Assembly: GCA_965248775.1 (NCBI GenBank)
Contig: OZ252150.1
Coordinates: 5,704,001-5,768,000, forward strand
Direction: 5' to 3'
Source: JBHHUI01 sp965248775
GTDB lineage: Bacteria > Chloroflexota > Anaerolineae > Anaerolineales > JBHHUI01
DNA length: 64,000 nt
Below the pieces are notes generated by a model, which was given only the letters and a program-made list of their open reading frames with translations, had not been told where the DNA came from and searched no databases. The stretch's first letter is position 1. Every line of letters starts with the position of its first letter. Of the stretch, positions 10,139 through 18,452 are shown one piece after another. A program made the translations under genes and the position numbers.

Positions 10139-13100
10139 GTGAGTACTGATACTCACTTTCTTGCCGGTGGCGCGCGCCTGAGCATATGGCCCCAGTTGAT
10201 CGCAGGTCAGGATAACTTGTGGCCCGCATTCTTTGAGCGTGCCAGTCACTTTTCTGTGGAGTTGCCGCGCGCAGATCTGGACGAAACGAATCAGTCAATG
10301 CTCGCCGTCGTAGACAAAATTCTGTCGCGGGGTTTGCCTACGCTCTGTTCTCCTGACCTGGAGGAAGCGTTGCTCGAGTCGAACGGAATAGGCTTGAAGT
10401 GGAGCCGTCATGTTGCAACTGGGGAGTTCCGCTTTAACGTCGAATCTGAAGTTAAATTCGATGCAATGCTTGGGCAAATCCTAGCCGCGCCGACGTCGTT
10501 GGGGGCGGCCGAGACAGCAAATCACATCCAACTGCCCGGTGAGCTTGCCAAGATCGCAAGCGCCTCGGAAGATGAATTTATCGATCGGTTATCCGAAGGA
10601 CTTGGATCCGTTATTACGAGCCGGTTCGAGCGCCAGGTTCCCTTTCACCAGTTGCTTAGCGATGACGGGTCCACGTTCTCGACCAGTAGAGTGGATTTCG
10701 CAATCGTCTTTTCTCCTAACAGCCCGGGTGGAAACGGTTTAGTTGTGGAGATCGACGGAGCACAACATGAAGATGCGACACAAAGCTTGCACGATCGTCA
10801 GCGTGACGAGAGTTTGGAGGCAGCAGGTTGGCAAGTCATACGAGTCAAGACTTCTGAACTGGCTTCGCCGCACTTCAAGCGACACCTGCATCGTATCAGC
10901 GAAGTAATTAACGCCGACCCAGTATTAGCCGACCTGACGGCCACCCTTGTCAGCTCCGAACTGGCGGACACTGCTCAACTCTTTTGGGGTCCGATGGCGG
11001 TCCAACGCCTGCTTAAATCGCTCTTGCTAGCAATTCGTAGCGGGGTGCTTGACCTTGCGGCTGATAGCTGGCACCTGCTTGTGATCGAAGAAGACACCAG
11101 CGTCGCCGGGCAGGCGCTTGCTGAGTGGCTGGTCTTGCTTGAAGATCTCAATGCCCTCTTGGGTGATGGCGCGCATGTGCCTGAGCTTCAAGTCGACTGG
11201 ATACACCCAGAAGCTCCGCTTGATGCTCGACATCCGCGACTTAAACTCCGAAAGATTGAGCGCGTCGACCCACGCGCGTCCTATGATTTGATCGTCGACC
11301 AGGCGTGCGGTCTGCTTACTTACCAGCCTGGAGTAATGGCGGAAATGCTGCCTGCGAAACTGAAACGTGCTCCGCGCATGCGCATTCGGTCTACGTCGTT
11401 CGGCTTCGGCGATCGGGAGCTACTCCCTGGGGATCCAATTGTCTACCGGATCGATGCGCCTGCCTCCGGGACTCTGAACGAACGGCAGCATATTGCGCTG
11501 ACCCGACTATTGCGCCTGATCTTCCGTAAACAGGCTTTCTGGGATGGACAAGTCGCCGTACTCACACGCCTGCTCACGGCGCGCAACACGATCGCGCTGT
11601 TACCAACCGGGCGCGGCAAATCGCTCTGCTACCAAATGGCTGGTCTGATGCAGCCTGGCATGACCATTGTCGTGGCACCGCTTGTTTCGCTTATCGAAGA
11701 TCAGGTCGTTAACTTGGCCGAGATAGGTATCGACATGGCAGCCTCAATCACATCGCGCATCCGAGACGCGCAGGCGCGCAAAGATATAACGGATCGAATG
11801 GCGCGCGGCGAGTTGAGTTTCATATTCGTCGCTCCCGAACGTCTACAGATTGCCGAGTTCCGCTCGGAGCTGCAGGAGCTGGCCTCGAAACGGCCGGTGG
11901 CGCTAGCGGTCATCGACGAAGCCCACTGTGTCTCGGAGTGGGGGCACGACTTTCGCACTGCTTATCTGAACGTCGGAAGGATACTGCGCTCTCTCTGTGA
12001 GTTCGAAGGACGCTCGCCCACGCTAGCGGCGCTCACCGGCACGGCGTCCTTCTCGGTCCTCACCGATATCCAGCGTGAGCTGGAGATCGAAGACGAGGCG
12101 GCGATCGTGCTCCCTAAGACGTTCGACCGTCCCGAGCTGCGCTTCGACGTGCGGGCAGTTTCGGGAATGGGTCCCGCACGTACTGATGCGCTGCACAAGG
12201 TGCTCGCGAGTATTCCTGAGCGGCTTGCGCGCAACCCGCACACGTTCTTCGAACCGCGGGGTGAGGACTCGGATTGCGGCATCGTCTTTTGTCCGCACGT
12301 TAACGGCTCACTTGGTGTGGTGGAAGTTTCGAACAACATCGAGGGCAGCCGGTACTTCTCCGGCACCCGGCCGAAGAACTACTCGGGCCTCGAATTTGAG
12401 GCGTACAAAGCGCAGGTGCAGCATGGATTCAAAGACAACGAGTTCACCGTGCTCGTGGCGACGAAGGCCTTTGGCATGGGCATCGACAAGCCGAACGTAC
12501 GCTGGACCGTCCATTACGGTCTGCCGGGCAGTATCGAGAGCTTCTATCAGGAGGCTGGCCGCGCGGGGCGCGACCAGGAGCCTGCGATCTGTATAGTATT
12601 TTATGACGACACGGGTCGGCGGACCGCCGACCAATTGATGCTCGGGACGGCGGAGGGACGTCTGGCGGATTTGAAAGCGTTGCCCTGGGGCGACCAGGGT
12701 GATATCCACCGGCAGCTCTTCTTTTTGTTCAACAGCTACGAGGGCCCCGAGGCAGAGCGCTTTGCTACGCTTACGTTCCTACGTCGGCATCTACTTAAGG
12801 CGCTCAAGGACATCGAGCCTGGTGAGGTCGCCGACGTGGCCGTACGCTTGGGGAGCGGTTCGAGGGGCAAGGAGCGCGAAAAAGGTATTTACAGGCTTCA
12901 CCTCTTGGGCGTGGTTGACGACTACACGATCGACTACAGCAAAAATCTGTTCCATATAACTTGCCGGCGGCCCGAACCTGAGTACATTGTGCTTGCCCTC
13001 GGCAGGTACCTGCGCCGCTATAAATTCGAGTCGTACGTAAAGGAGGCTCTTGCCGAAGTCCCTCTCGACGGCCGGCCGGTACTTGAACAATGTCTGGGCA

Positions 13101-13756
13101 TCCTTATCGATTTTGTATACGTAGAGATCTTTAGCAAGCGCCGCGAAGCCATCCGCAATATGGCGGACATCGCCGGTAGATTTCGCAATGAGGCCGACTT
13201 CCGTCAGCAGGTGTTGAATTACCTGCAAGAGTCGGAATTCACCGAGCGACTGCGCGACTGGCTCAATCAAGACATCGAGAGCATCGGCATCGAACATGTT
13301 GTAGCGGCTGTGAACAGTGTCGACGGTCTGGAGGCGACCAGACGGATGATTGGGACAACGAGGCGGCTATTGGAGGACGACCCCGACAATGCGGCGCTGA
13401 GACTAGTCCAGTTGTGCGCCCGTGCGCGCATCGAGGAAGAAGAGGGCGATCTGGCGTCTGACGTCCGCCTGTTCGTTCAGGCCTTTAGCAAGCAGACACA
13501 GTCAGGGCGCGAACGTGCGCGCATTATGGAGACGGCTTGGCGACTTCTGCATGCGGCCGACGTGCAGATCGCCGACGATCTGCTGGCAACGGCGCTCGTG
13601 GAGCTTGAAGGGCAGCGCGAGCTGGTGCGCTTCACTCGCCGTAATGCGTCAAAGCCGGAGACGCAGTTATACGCAACAGAGCTCATCGCAGTGGAACTAT
13701 TGGAGGTTGTACGGACGATGCATTTCTTTAATGAGGATGTGGCGCATGGCGACTGA
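10139..13756 (+). CDS. DUF559/Vsr-like nuclease fused to RecQ-family DNA helicase
   Basis: 1205 residues, far longer than an ordinary RecQ. The region at about 160-240 has the DUF559/Vsr-like PD-(D/E)XK pattern: VDFAIVF, then VVEIDGAQHEDATQ, RDESLEAAGW and VIRVKT. About 240 residues follow that I do not recognise. A RecQ core then begins: Walker A LLPTGRGKS (about 485), DEAH in VIDEAHCVSEWGHDFR (about 592), AFGMGIDKPNVRWTVHYGLP, and motif VI YQEAGRAGRDQEP (about 805). The last 350 residues are helical with no visible RQC or HRDC signature. It would unwind DNA 3' to 5' and probably cut it. GTG 10139 is the likely start but the ribosome site is weak. The next gene overlaps its end by 11 bp. The frame is intact. 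Confidence 0.85.
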   Translation: MSTDTHFLAGGARLSIWPQLIAGQDNLWPAFFERASHFSVELPRADLDETNQSMLAVVDKILSRGLPTLCSPDLEEALLESNGIGLKWSRHVATGEFRFNVESEVKFDAMLGQILAAPTSLGAAETANHIQLPGELAKIASASEDEFIDRLSEGLGSVITSRFERQVPFHQLLSDDGSTFSTSRVDFAIVFSPNSPGGNGLVVEIDGAQHEDATQSLHDRQRDESLEAAGWQVIRVKTSELASPHFKRHLHRISEVINADPVLADLTATLVSSELADTAQLFWGPMAVQRLLKSLLLAIRSGVLDLAADSWHLLVIEEDTSVAGQALAEWLVLLEDLNALLGDGAHVPELQVDWIHPEAPLDARHPRLKLRKIERVDPRASYDLIVDQACGLLTYQPGVMAEMLPAKLKRAPRMRIRSTSFGFGDRELLPGDPIVYRIDAPASGTLNERQHIALTRLLRLIFRKQAFWDGQVAVLTRLLTARNTIALLPTGRGKSLCYQMAGLMQPGMTIVVAPLVSLIEDQVVNLAEIGIDMAASITSRIRDAQARKDITDRMARGELSFIFVAPERLQIAEFRSELQELASKRPVALAVIDEAHCVSEWGHDFRTAYLNVGRILRSLCEFEGRSPTLAALTGTASFSVLTDIQRELEIEDEAAIVLPKTFDRPELRFDVRAVSGMGPARTDALHKVLASIPERLARNPHTFFEPRGEDSDCGIVFCPHVNGSLGVVEVSNNIEGSRYFSGTRPKNYSGLEFEAYKAQVQHGFKDNEFTVLVATKAFGMGIDKPNVRWTVHYGLPGSIESFYQEAGRAGRDQEPAICIVFYDDTGRRTADQLMLGTAEGRLADLKALPWGDQGDIHRQLFFLFNSYEGPEAERFATLTFLRRHLLKALKDIEPGEVADVAVRLGSGSRGKEREKGIYRLHLLGVVDDYTIDYSKNLFHITCRRPEPEYIVLALGRYLRRYKFESYVKEALAEVPLDGRPVLEQCLGILIDFVYVEIFSKRREAIRNMADIAGRFRNEADFRQQVLNYLQESEFTERLRDWLNQDIESIGIEHVVAAVNSVDGLEATRRMIGTTRRLLEDDPDNAALRLVQLCARARIEEEEGDLASDVRLFVQAFSKQTQSGRERARIMETAWRLLHAADVQIADDLLATALVELEGQRELVRFTRRNASKPETQLYATELIAVELLEVVRTMHFFNEDVAHGD

Positions 13757-14189
13757 GGATCGACTCGACGAAGCTGAGGGGGTTATCGTCGCGATGGCGG
13801 AAGAACTCTCGCGCGTCAAGCGGGCGGCCGAACAGCTCAGCGAGGCCCACGACGATGTTGATCGTTTGGTCAAATCCGCCGAGTCTCTCTCCGAGCAGGC
13901 GGCTTCGCTAAGCAGCCGCGGAGTGGAGGTGTTCGAGGCGCTTGGGGAGCTGGACCTGCCGGGCCATTTCGCGCAGACGGCTGAGCGGTTGGGTGAGGTA
14001 AAACAGGAGGTAGCGGACGTGGCCGAAAGCCTGACACCGGCCGTAAAGGCCGCGCTGGAGCCCCTGCTCACCCGGATCGCGGCCATCGAAAGGAAGCAGC
14101 GCTGGGAGCTCAGCGCTCTCCTGATCGCCACAATTCTGCTCGGGCTCATCGGGGCGGCCAACTTCATCGCTCAGCTCGTGTATCGCTAA
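13746..14189 (+). CDS. small coiled-coil protein with C-terminal membrane anchor
   Basis: 147 residues from ATG 13746, which lies inside the end of the RecQ-fusion gene, so the two are translationally coupled. Residues 1-115 are strongly charged heptad-like helix (ELSRVKRAAEQLSEAHDDVD, SAESLSEQAASLSSRGVEVF). The end is a single hydrophobic helix, LSALLIATILLGLIGAANFI, followed by only a few residues. That is a tail-anchored layout. I recognise no family. Its position as last gene of the helicase-nuclease operon suggests an accessory or membrane-tethering partner, but that is inference. Confidence 0.7.
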   Translation: MATEDRLDEAEGVIVAMAEELSRVKRAAEQLSEAHDDVDRLVKSAESLSEQAASLSSRGVEVFEALGELDLPGHFAQTAERLGEVKQEVADVAESLTPAVKAALEPLLTRIAAIERKQRWELSALLIATILLGLIGAANFIAQLVYR

Positions 14190-14217
14190 CCTATTTCCAC
14201 CGGGGAACGAACATTAG

Positions 14218-14391
14218 ATGATGACTGAAATCGTGACAGAAGCACAGTCGCTGAGTGCGCTGATCGCAAAACGGTACCATAGGGCGTACACCTCGGAAGA
14301 GAACAATTTCGACTTCGACGCGATCCTGTCGGGTCTGAATAGCGACCCGTTGCACTTCGTGTTCGTGCCGCGATTGCATCATCGATCCTAA
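14218..14391 (+). CDS. possible small ORF downstream of the helicase operon
   Basis: 57 residues from ATG 14218 (or ATG 14221), beginning MMTEIVTEAQSLSALIAKRY and ending with VFVPRLHHRS. No recognised domain. It lies 28 bp after the membrane-protein gene in the same direction, so it may be a truncated operon gene. The plausible N-terminus and sudden stop would fit a 3' truncation. Confidence 0.3.
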   Translation: MMTEIVTEAQSLSALIAKRYHRAYTSEENNFDFDAILSGLNSDPLHFVFVPRLHHRS

Positions 14392-14418
14392 CGACTGTGA
14401 CGACATTATCGGTTTTGG

Positions 14419-14697
14419 GTGTGTGTGGCGGCATCCTTATTCGAAATGTCTTTTAGTTCAACAGTGTTGTATGACGAGGTTCAATCAGAACTATGGCACA
14501 AAAACGGCGAGCTGGCATTTACAATGTGTGGTCATGTGTGTCGCCCGGCGGTCTGCAAGAAACTGGGCCCCGAAGAACTCGGCAGTGAGTATGAATCGCT
14601 ACTCGAACTGCACCCGGACCTGGACCCCGACGCCGAGATGTTTGTCCTGACGACAGCTGGCCGATCCGAGGGGTCGCATTTTCCGAGTGGAGTTTAG
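14419..14697 (+). CDS. hypothetical ORF, possibly a gene fragment
   Basis: An open frame of up to 92 residues. Its second half has protein-like composition (HKNGELAFTMCGHVCRPAVC, ELHPDLDPDAEMFVL) while the first half is less convincing, so the true start is uncertain. No family recognised. It precedes the HARE-HTH gene by 43 bp. Confidence 0.3.
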   Translation: MCVAASLFEMSFSSTVLYDEVQSELWHKNGELAFTMCGHVCRPAVCKKLGPEELGSEYESLLELHPDLDPDAEMFVLTTAGRSEGSHFPSGV

Positions 14698-14740
14698 GTG
14701 AAGTTGGGTATAGTGTCACGTTGAAGGGAGTTGCAAATTC

Positions 14741-15175
14741 GTGAGGAGAATCTCTATACGGGAGGCCGCCATTCAAATATTCAAAGATATGCGACGTCCG
14801 TTGCATTACAGAGACCTTACGAAGCGGATAATCGAAATCAGTCAGCTTTCAGGGAGGACGCCGCATAAGACAGTGCGGTCCATGATAGGAACTGATTCTC
14901 GGTTTAATCGAGTGGCCAATGGTGTCTATGCCCTGAGTGAATGGGAGCAATTTCCAGTCGCACGATTTGCTAAGGACATCGCCTTTGAAGTATTACGGAA
15001 GCGGGGTCACCCGATGAGTCTTGAATCCGTCGGTGAAAAGATATGTGAAGAGAGGAAATTCATCGGCTCGCCAAAACAGGTAGCGCGAAATGCCACTCGA
15101 TTAGATGATCGTTTCTACTACAACGGGGATAAAGATGTGGTAGGTCTCATTGAGTGGGAAGAAGGGGGAAGGTGA
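14741..15175 (+). CDS. HARE-HTH domain protein
   Basis: 144 residues from GTG 14741. The N-terminal half (ISIREAAIQIFKDMRRPLHY, then LTKRIIEISQLSGRTP and VRSMIGTDSRFNRVANGVYALSEW) matches the HARE-HTH fold, a winged helix found in restriction enzymes, RNA polymerase delta and chromatin proteins. The second half looks like a degenerate repeat of the fold (FEVLRKRGHPMSLESVGEKI, then VARNATRLDDRFYYNGDKDV). Such modules bind DNA or link DNA-modification machinery to DNA. It is near a type III R-M island, but its own transcription unit is not clear. Confidence 0.72.
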   Translation: MRRISIREAAIQIFKDMRRPLHYRDLTKRIIEISQLSGRTPHKTVRSMIGTDSRFNRVANGVYALSEWEQFPVARFAKDIAFEVLRKRGHPMSLESVGEKICEERKFIGSPKQVARNATRLDDRFYYNGDKDVVGLIEWEEGGR

Positions 15176-15303
15176 CCAAACCGTCTTAACGCAGTTAGAA
15201 GCGTTAGGCTCTGCATAACCTATAAATGAACGAATACATTTTCACGTTGACGGTCGATACACGCCGGCGGATCGGAGGGTGGCGTCTGGAATGAAACATC
15301 GAC

Positions 15304-15558
15304 GTGGAGAAGCCTGAAACACTCCAGTATTTGCCAATATATGATGCAGTTGCTCGAATGAACAGAGACCCATTCATGACGGTCGTTAATACTGTGATTG
15401 TGTTCCCGATGCTAGCTATTGCTGGTTTCGTTCTGTTAGCACCGGACGCACTTCTTGAAGTCGTTTTACATCCGGGACTCAACAAAGGAGAGCTTATTAG
15501 GTTTGCTCATACCGGTTTCGGATTTTCTGCGGTTGTCGGCCTTGCACTGGCAACCTAA
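15304..15558 (+). CDS. possible small membrane protein
   Basis: 84 residues from GTG 15304. Two hydrophobic stretches are visible (FMTVVNTVIVFPMLAIAGFV and the C-terminal FGFSAVVGLALAT). No family recognised. A 22-codon frame starting at ATG 15226 lies in the same phase upstream and is separated from this one by a TGA at 15292-15294, so an original longer N-terminus broken by a stop is possible. Coding status is uncertain. Confidence 0.3.
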   Translation: MEKPETLQYLPIYDAVARMNRDPFMTVVNTVIVFPMLAIAGFVLLAPDALLEVVLHPGLNKGELIRFAHTGFGFSAVVGLALAT

Positions 15559-15903
15559 GTGAACTCGACTGGATTGTGCAGAAGGTGAAAGAATCCTAGC
15601 TTGGTGGGTGGCCAGCGGTACAAATGATTTGAATTCGATCGACTGAGCGTGACGGCATCCCTTTCGAAATTCCCTTTAGTTCATCACTACCGGTACGTCA
15701 AATAATCAATACTATCTCTAATCGTTACACCACCCCCAGCGTGTACGCGGGTGGTAAAATGACTTAGGAAAAGAATCGCCCCTCGATGCGATCACATCAG
15801 GGGCGACGGCCAGCATATGTGCAGACGGCTGGCGAAATAAGTGTAGCATATTGCGGGCCGTCTGCGAAATTCGCGGGCGGCTTTTTTGTTTCGTGAGGAG
15901 ACG
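15559..15903. other. gene-poor interval with terminator and a diverged repeat
   Basis: No convincing gene. The stretch 15651-15686 resembles 14430-14465 (both read GGCATCC, CGAAAT and TTTAGTTCA in order). A rho-independent terminator lies at its 3' end. Confidence 0.5.
15857..15887 (+). terminator. rho-independent terminator
   Basis: GCCGTCTGCG pairs with CGCGGGCGGC (10 bp, two G-U pairs) around an AAATT loop and is followed by six T residues. It ends 16 bp before the next start codon. It may end upstream transcription or act as a leader attenuator. Confidence 0.7.
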
Positions 15904-16512
15904 ATGGGCACGCAAAAACATCCGTTGGAAGTTAGCGTAGATGTCGCTGTGGCGGCGCTGGAGGACTTCCATGACATCTACGAGCGCCGGTTACAAAACG
16001 GTCGGGTATACCTGACCAGTGAACCAACTCAATCCAAAATGGTAAAGTTCGTGGTCGCCGAGAAGCCGGATGGAGTGCTTCAGAAAGCGCTGATTCAATT
16101 CCGTCCTACCCCAAACAACGAATGCACCATGAAAATTGAGCCGTGCAAACATGATTCTTTCATCACCTACATAGACCCGAATCCTCCGCCTAAAGAACTT
16201 CAATACTATCCACTCTGCGAGCCTTTCATCGCGGGTCTCCGGGAGTACCTTGACGAATTGGGATATCTAGCAGACGAAGAGGGACATCCGACCGCAGCCG
16301 ACTAGGAATGGGAAGCGGAGCCAACCAAACCGGAAACACCCAAAAAGCCCGACGGAGTTAAACCGTTAGATGCCTGGTTTGATTATTACCATAATTGCAA
16401 GCATGCCGGAATAACATACACATTCAAGGACATGGCAGAGGATGTGCATCTGTCTGCAGGGACACTTCGCCAATACCACATGACGTATAAGGCAATACGA
16501 GGTAACAACTAA
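15904..16512 (+). CDS. element protein with C-terminal HTH, frame interrupted by TAG
   Basis: ATG 15904 follows GAGGAG at 15895-15900. The frame gives MGTQKHPLEVSVDVAVAALE and onward for 133 residues, then meets TAG at 16303-16305. The same frame continues for 68 codons to TAA 16510. This tail reads EWEAEPTKPETPKKPDGVK, then LDAWFDYYHNCKHAGITYTF, VHLSAGTLRQYHMTYKAIRG. It looks like a helix-turn-helix (TLRQYH as recognition helix). The composition is coding-like on both sides of the TAG. I do not recognise the N-terminal domain. Either a Trp or Gln codon mutated to amber, or TAG is read through. It is the first gene of the putative integrated element. Confidence 0.6.
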
Positions 16513-16546
16513 CATAATCTAACATACTTACTAACACAATCTAACA
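16509..16546. repeat. four phased CTAACA direct repeats
   Basis: CTAACA starts at 16509, 16519, 16531 and 16541, so spacing is 10, 12 and 10 bp, about one helical turn each. They lie in AT-rich DNA just upstream of the ribbon-helix-helix and RepA-like genes. This could be a short iteron array or operator. Confidence 0.5.
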
Positions 16547-16585
16547 GCGTTGTCATTCCAACATCGCTCTTACACGTTTAGAATG

Positions 16586-16618
16586 CTCCCTAGATTGGCA
16601 TCAGCATAGTCTAGGGAG
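16586..16618. promoter_or_regulatory. inverted repeat upstream of the RHH gene, candidate operator
   Basis: CTCCCTAGA at 16586-16594 and TCTAGGGAG at 16610-16618 are a perfect 9-bp inverted repeat separated by 15 bp. The right arm contains the GGGAG ribosome site of the gene starting at 16627. It could be an autoregulatory operator or an RNA hairpin that hides the ribosome site. Confidence 0.55.
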
Positions 16619-16626
16619 TTTGCTTT

Positions 16627-16920
16627 ATGGCACGTTACGACCGCTTTACATTTCTCTGCAACAGCGACGAGCGTCGCTTGCTGGTTGCACTAGCTGACCG
16701 CCTGCAACGTTCACAATCTGACACCGTGCGCGGGTTGATTCGGGAAGCTGCGCTGGAATTTGACGTCAAAGGAAACAAGGCGGCTACGGAGGGCGTGACG
16801 ATGAACGCGAACCCATTCCGGTCTGACCACGTGGCAGTGGCCGAGTTTGGCGACTTGACCCGATCGGCGGCGAGTTGCCTCCGACCTGTAAATTCCGAGC
16901 GCTTGGAAACTACGCCATGA
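16627..16920 (+). CDS. ribbon-helix-helix (CopG/Arc-like) DNA-binding protein
   Basis: 97 residues from ATG 16627 with GGGAG 9 bp upstream. Residues 1-45 (RYDRFTFLCNSDERRLLVAL, then QRSQSDTVRGLIREAALEF) fit the beta strand plus two helices of a ribbon-helix-helix domain, with the typical S-x-S-D-T-V-R-x-L-I turn. The C-terminal half is unrecognised. Such proteins commonly repress replication genes of plasmids and phages; here it precedes the RepA-like ATPase, and an inverted repeat covers its own leader. Confidence 0.65.
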   Translation: MARYDRFTFLCNSDERRLLVALADRLQRSQSDTVRGLIREAALEFDVKGNKAATEGVTMNANPFRSDHVAVAEFGDLTRSAASCLRPVNSERLETTP

Positions 16921-17085
16921 TTCGGAAAAACGGAAGCGTCCGCCAGGGGCCACAGCATTCGAGCACAACTAATGACAGTGGCGAAAATGCGATGGAGCCT
17001 GTCTCCATACTGTTACGACCTCGCCCACTGACTTTTTTCTTAAACGCATTGCTGGCGCAAGCTGCGCCCCGAGAGGCGCGGAACA

Positions 17086-18324
17086 GTGACCATGAGCGCC
17101 TCCAACCCTGTAGTCATCCGACCCCTTACTGGTCCTGAACTGACGACCGTAGACGAAAGCGGGCACGCACTGATCGCCGCCATGCAAGCGGCGCTTGGGT
17201 TGGGAATGAAGCCGTTTGAAGCCCTCAGCGATGCAACCAATGGTGATCAGGAACTGCTCGAAGCAGTAACGGTCTGCAACCCCGATCTAGACCCAACGGC
17301 CGACCCCTGGCGCTTGTACACCTTGGAGGATGCATATAAACCGCGCCCCCCCGTCGAATACGTGCTAGACGGAATTTTCGAGCGCGGTAGCCTGAATATA
17401 GTCTATGGCGGCCCCGGCAGCTTCAAGAGTCTCCTGCTTACGAATATGGCAATAAAAGTAGCGGCAGGTCTGACCTGGCTGCCGCATGTACCGGGGGGCG
17501 CAGATTTTGATTCACTGAAAACCACACCAACTCCCGTCTTGTGGGCGGACTTTGATAACGGCTCGCGCCGGATGCACGAACGAGTCGAAGCCACAGCCCG
17601 GGCGCAGGGCATCGAGCCTCCCCTTGCCTTTCATTATGTCAGTATGCCCAAACCCTGGCTAAAAATTAGCGACCACGACTCGCTGCGCGATATGCACACA
17701 CGTCTTTCGGTCAATGCTATCGGCCTATTGGTTATAGACAACCTTGGGACTGTAAGCGGCGAAGTTGAAGAAAACTCCGCTCAAATGGCTGATGTCATGG
17801 CCGGCCTGCGCTAGCTGGTAGAGGATACGAGCGCGACAATTGTTGTAATTCACCATCAACGCAAAGGTAACGGCATTAGCGCACGGGCGGGCGACTCGTT
17901 GCGCGGGCATTCATCGATTGAAGCAGCGCTTGACTTGGCCTTGCACATTGAGCGCGACGGGCAGAGCGAACGAATCCAGATTCGGCCTACTAAAGTGCGC
18001 GGCTATGCCATCCGTCCCTTCGATGCGATCCACGAGTACACCCATAAGACAGGCACTAAAGAGCTAGAGACAAGTGAATTTTACGGAATTCCCGTTGAAG
18101 ATAAATCGAGTCCTGCGGCAATTGACGCAACCATATTGGATGCATTGGTCGATTCGAGCGAGCCAATGAAACGCGGCGAATTGGTAAAAGCAGCCCAAGC
18201 TGAGATCGATATCGGACGCAACAAGCTTAGAGCCGGTATTGACCGGCTGACACGGAACGGACAAATAACCGAAACAAACGGAGCGCGGAATGCCAAGTTG
18301 TACAAAATTCGCGACCTGCCGTAA
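17086..18324 (+). CDS. RepA-like RecA-fold ATPase, frame interrupted by TAG
   Basis: GTG 17086 or ATG 17092 begins a frame with Walker A GGPGSFKS (about residue 105), FDNGSRRMHERVEATA, and Walker B LLVIDNLGTVSGEVEENSAQ. TAG at 17812-17814 stops it, but the same frame continues directly with LVEDTSATIVVIHHQRKGNG, GDSLRGHSSIEAALDLALHI and a C-terminal winged-helix-like region to TAA 18324. The continuation supplies the conserved HH and SLRGSS-type segments of RepA/DnaB-like AAA_25 helicases, so both halves belong to one protein of about 410 residues. A Trp codon (LRWLVE) is the likely original residue. It probably unwinds the element's origin and loads the primase encoded next. Confidence 0.8.
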
Positions 18325-18337
18325 TTTTAGCCCGCCA

Positions 18338-18435
18338 GTTTGCCATTGTCTGCCAATGGTACCGGCAAACGGGCAGACACAAGTAAAACGAGCCTGCCGT
18401 CTGCCCCCCCCTTTAAGGGGGCAGACGGCAGGCTC
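18338..18435. repeat. nested inverted repeats between repA-like and primase genes
   Basis: Three overlapping palindromic units are present. GTTTGCC (18338) pairs with GGCAAAC (18364). CCATTG-TCTGC-CAATGG sits inside it (18343-18359). A perfect 19-bp pair, left arm 18390-18408 and right arm 18417-18435, brackets a C-rich and TTTAA loop. The heptamer GTCTGCC or its complement occurs four times (18348, 18372, 18399, 18420) in alternating orientation. No T-run follows, so it is not an ordinary terminator. An origin of replication or a regulator-binding array is plausible. Confidence 0.75.
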
Positions 18436-18452
18436 ACTTGTCGGAGTTTTGA

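Noticed and set aside
1..14189. Known BREX, DISARM, Druantia or Dnd system
   Set aside because: No PglX, PglZ, BrxC, DrmA/B/C, DruE or Dnd proteins are seen. The methyltransferase and Res are type III R-M.
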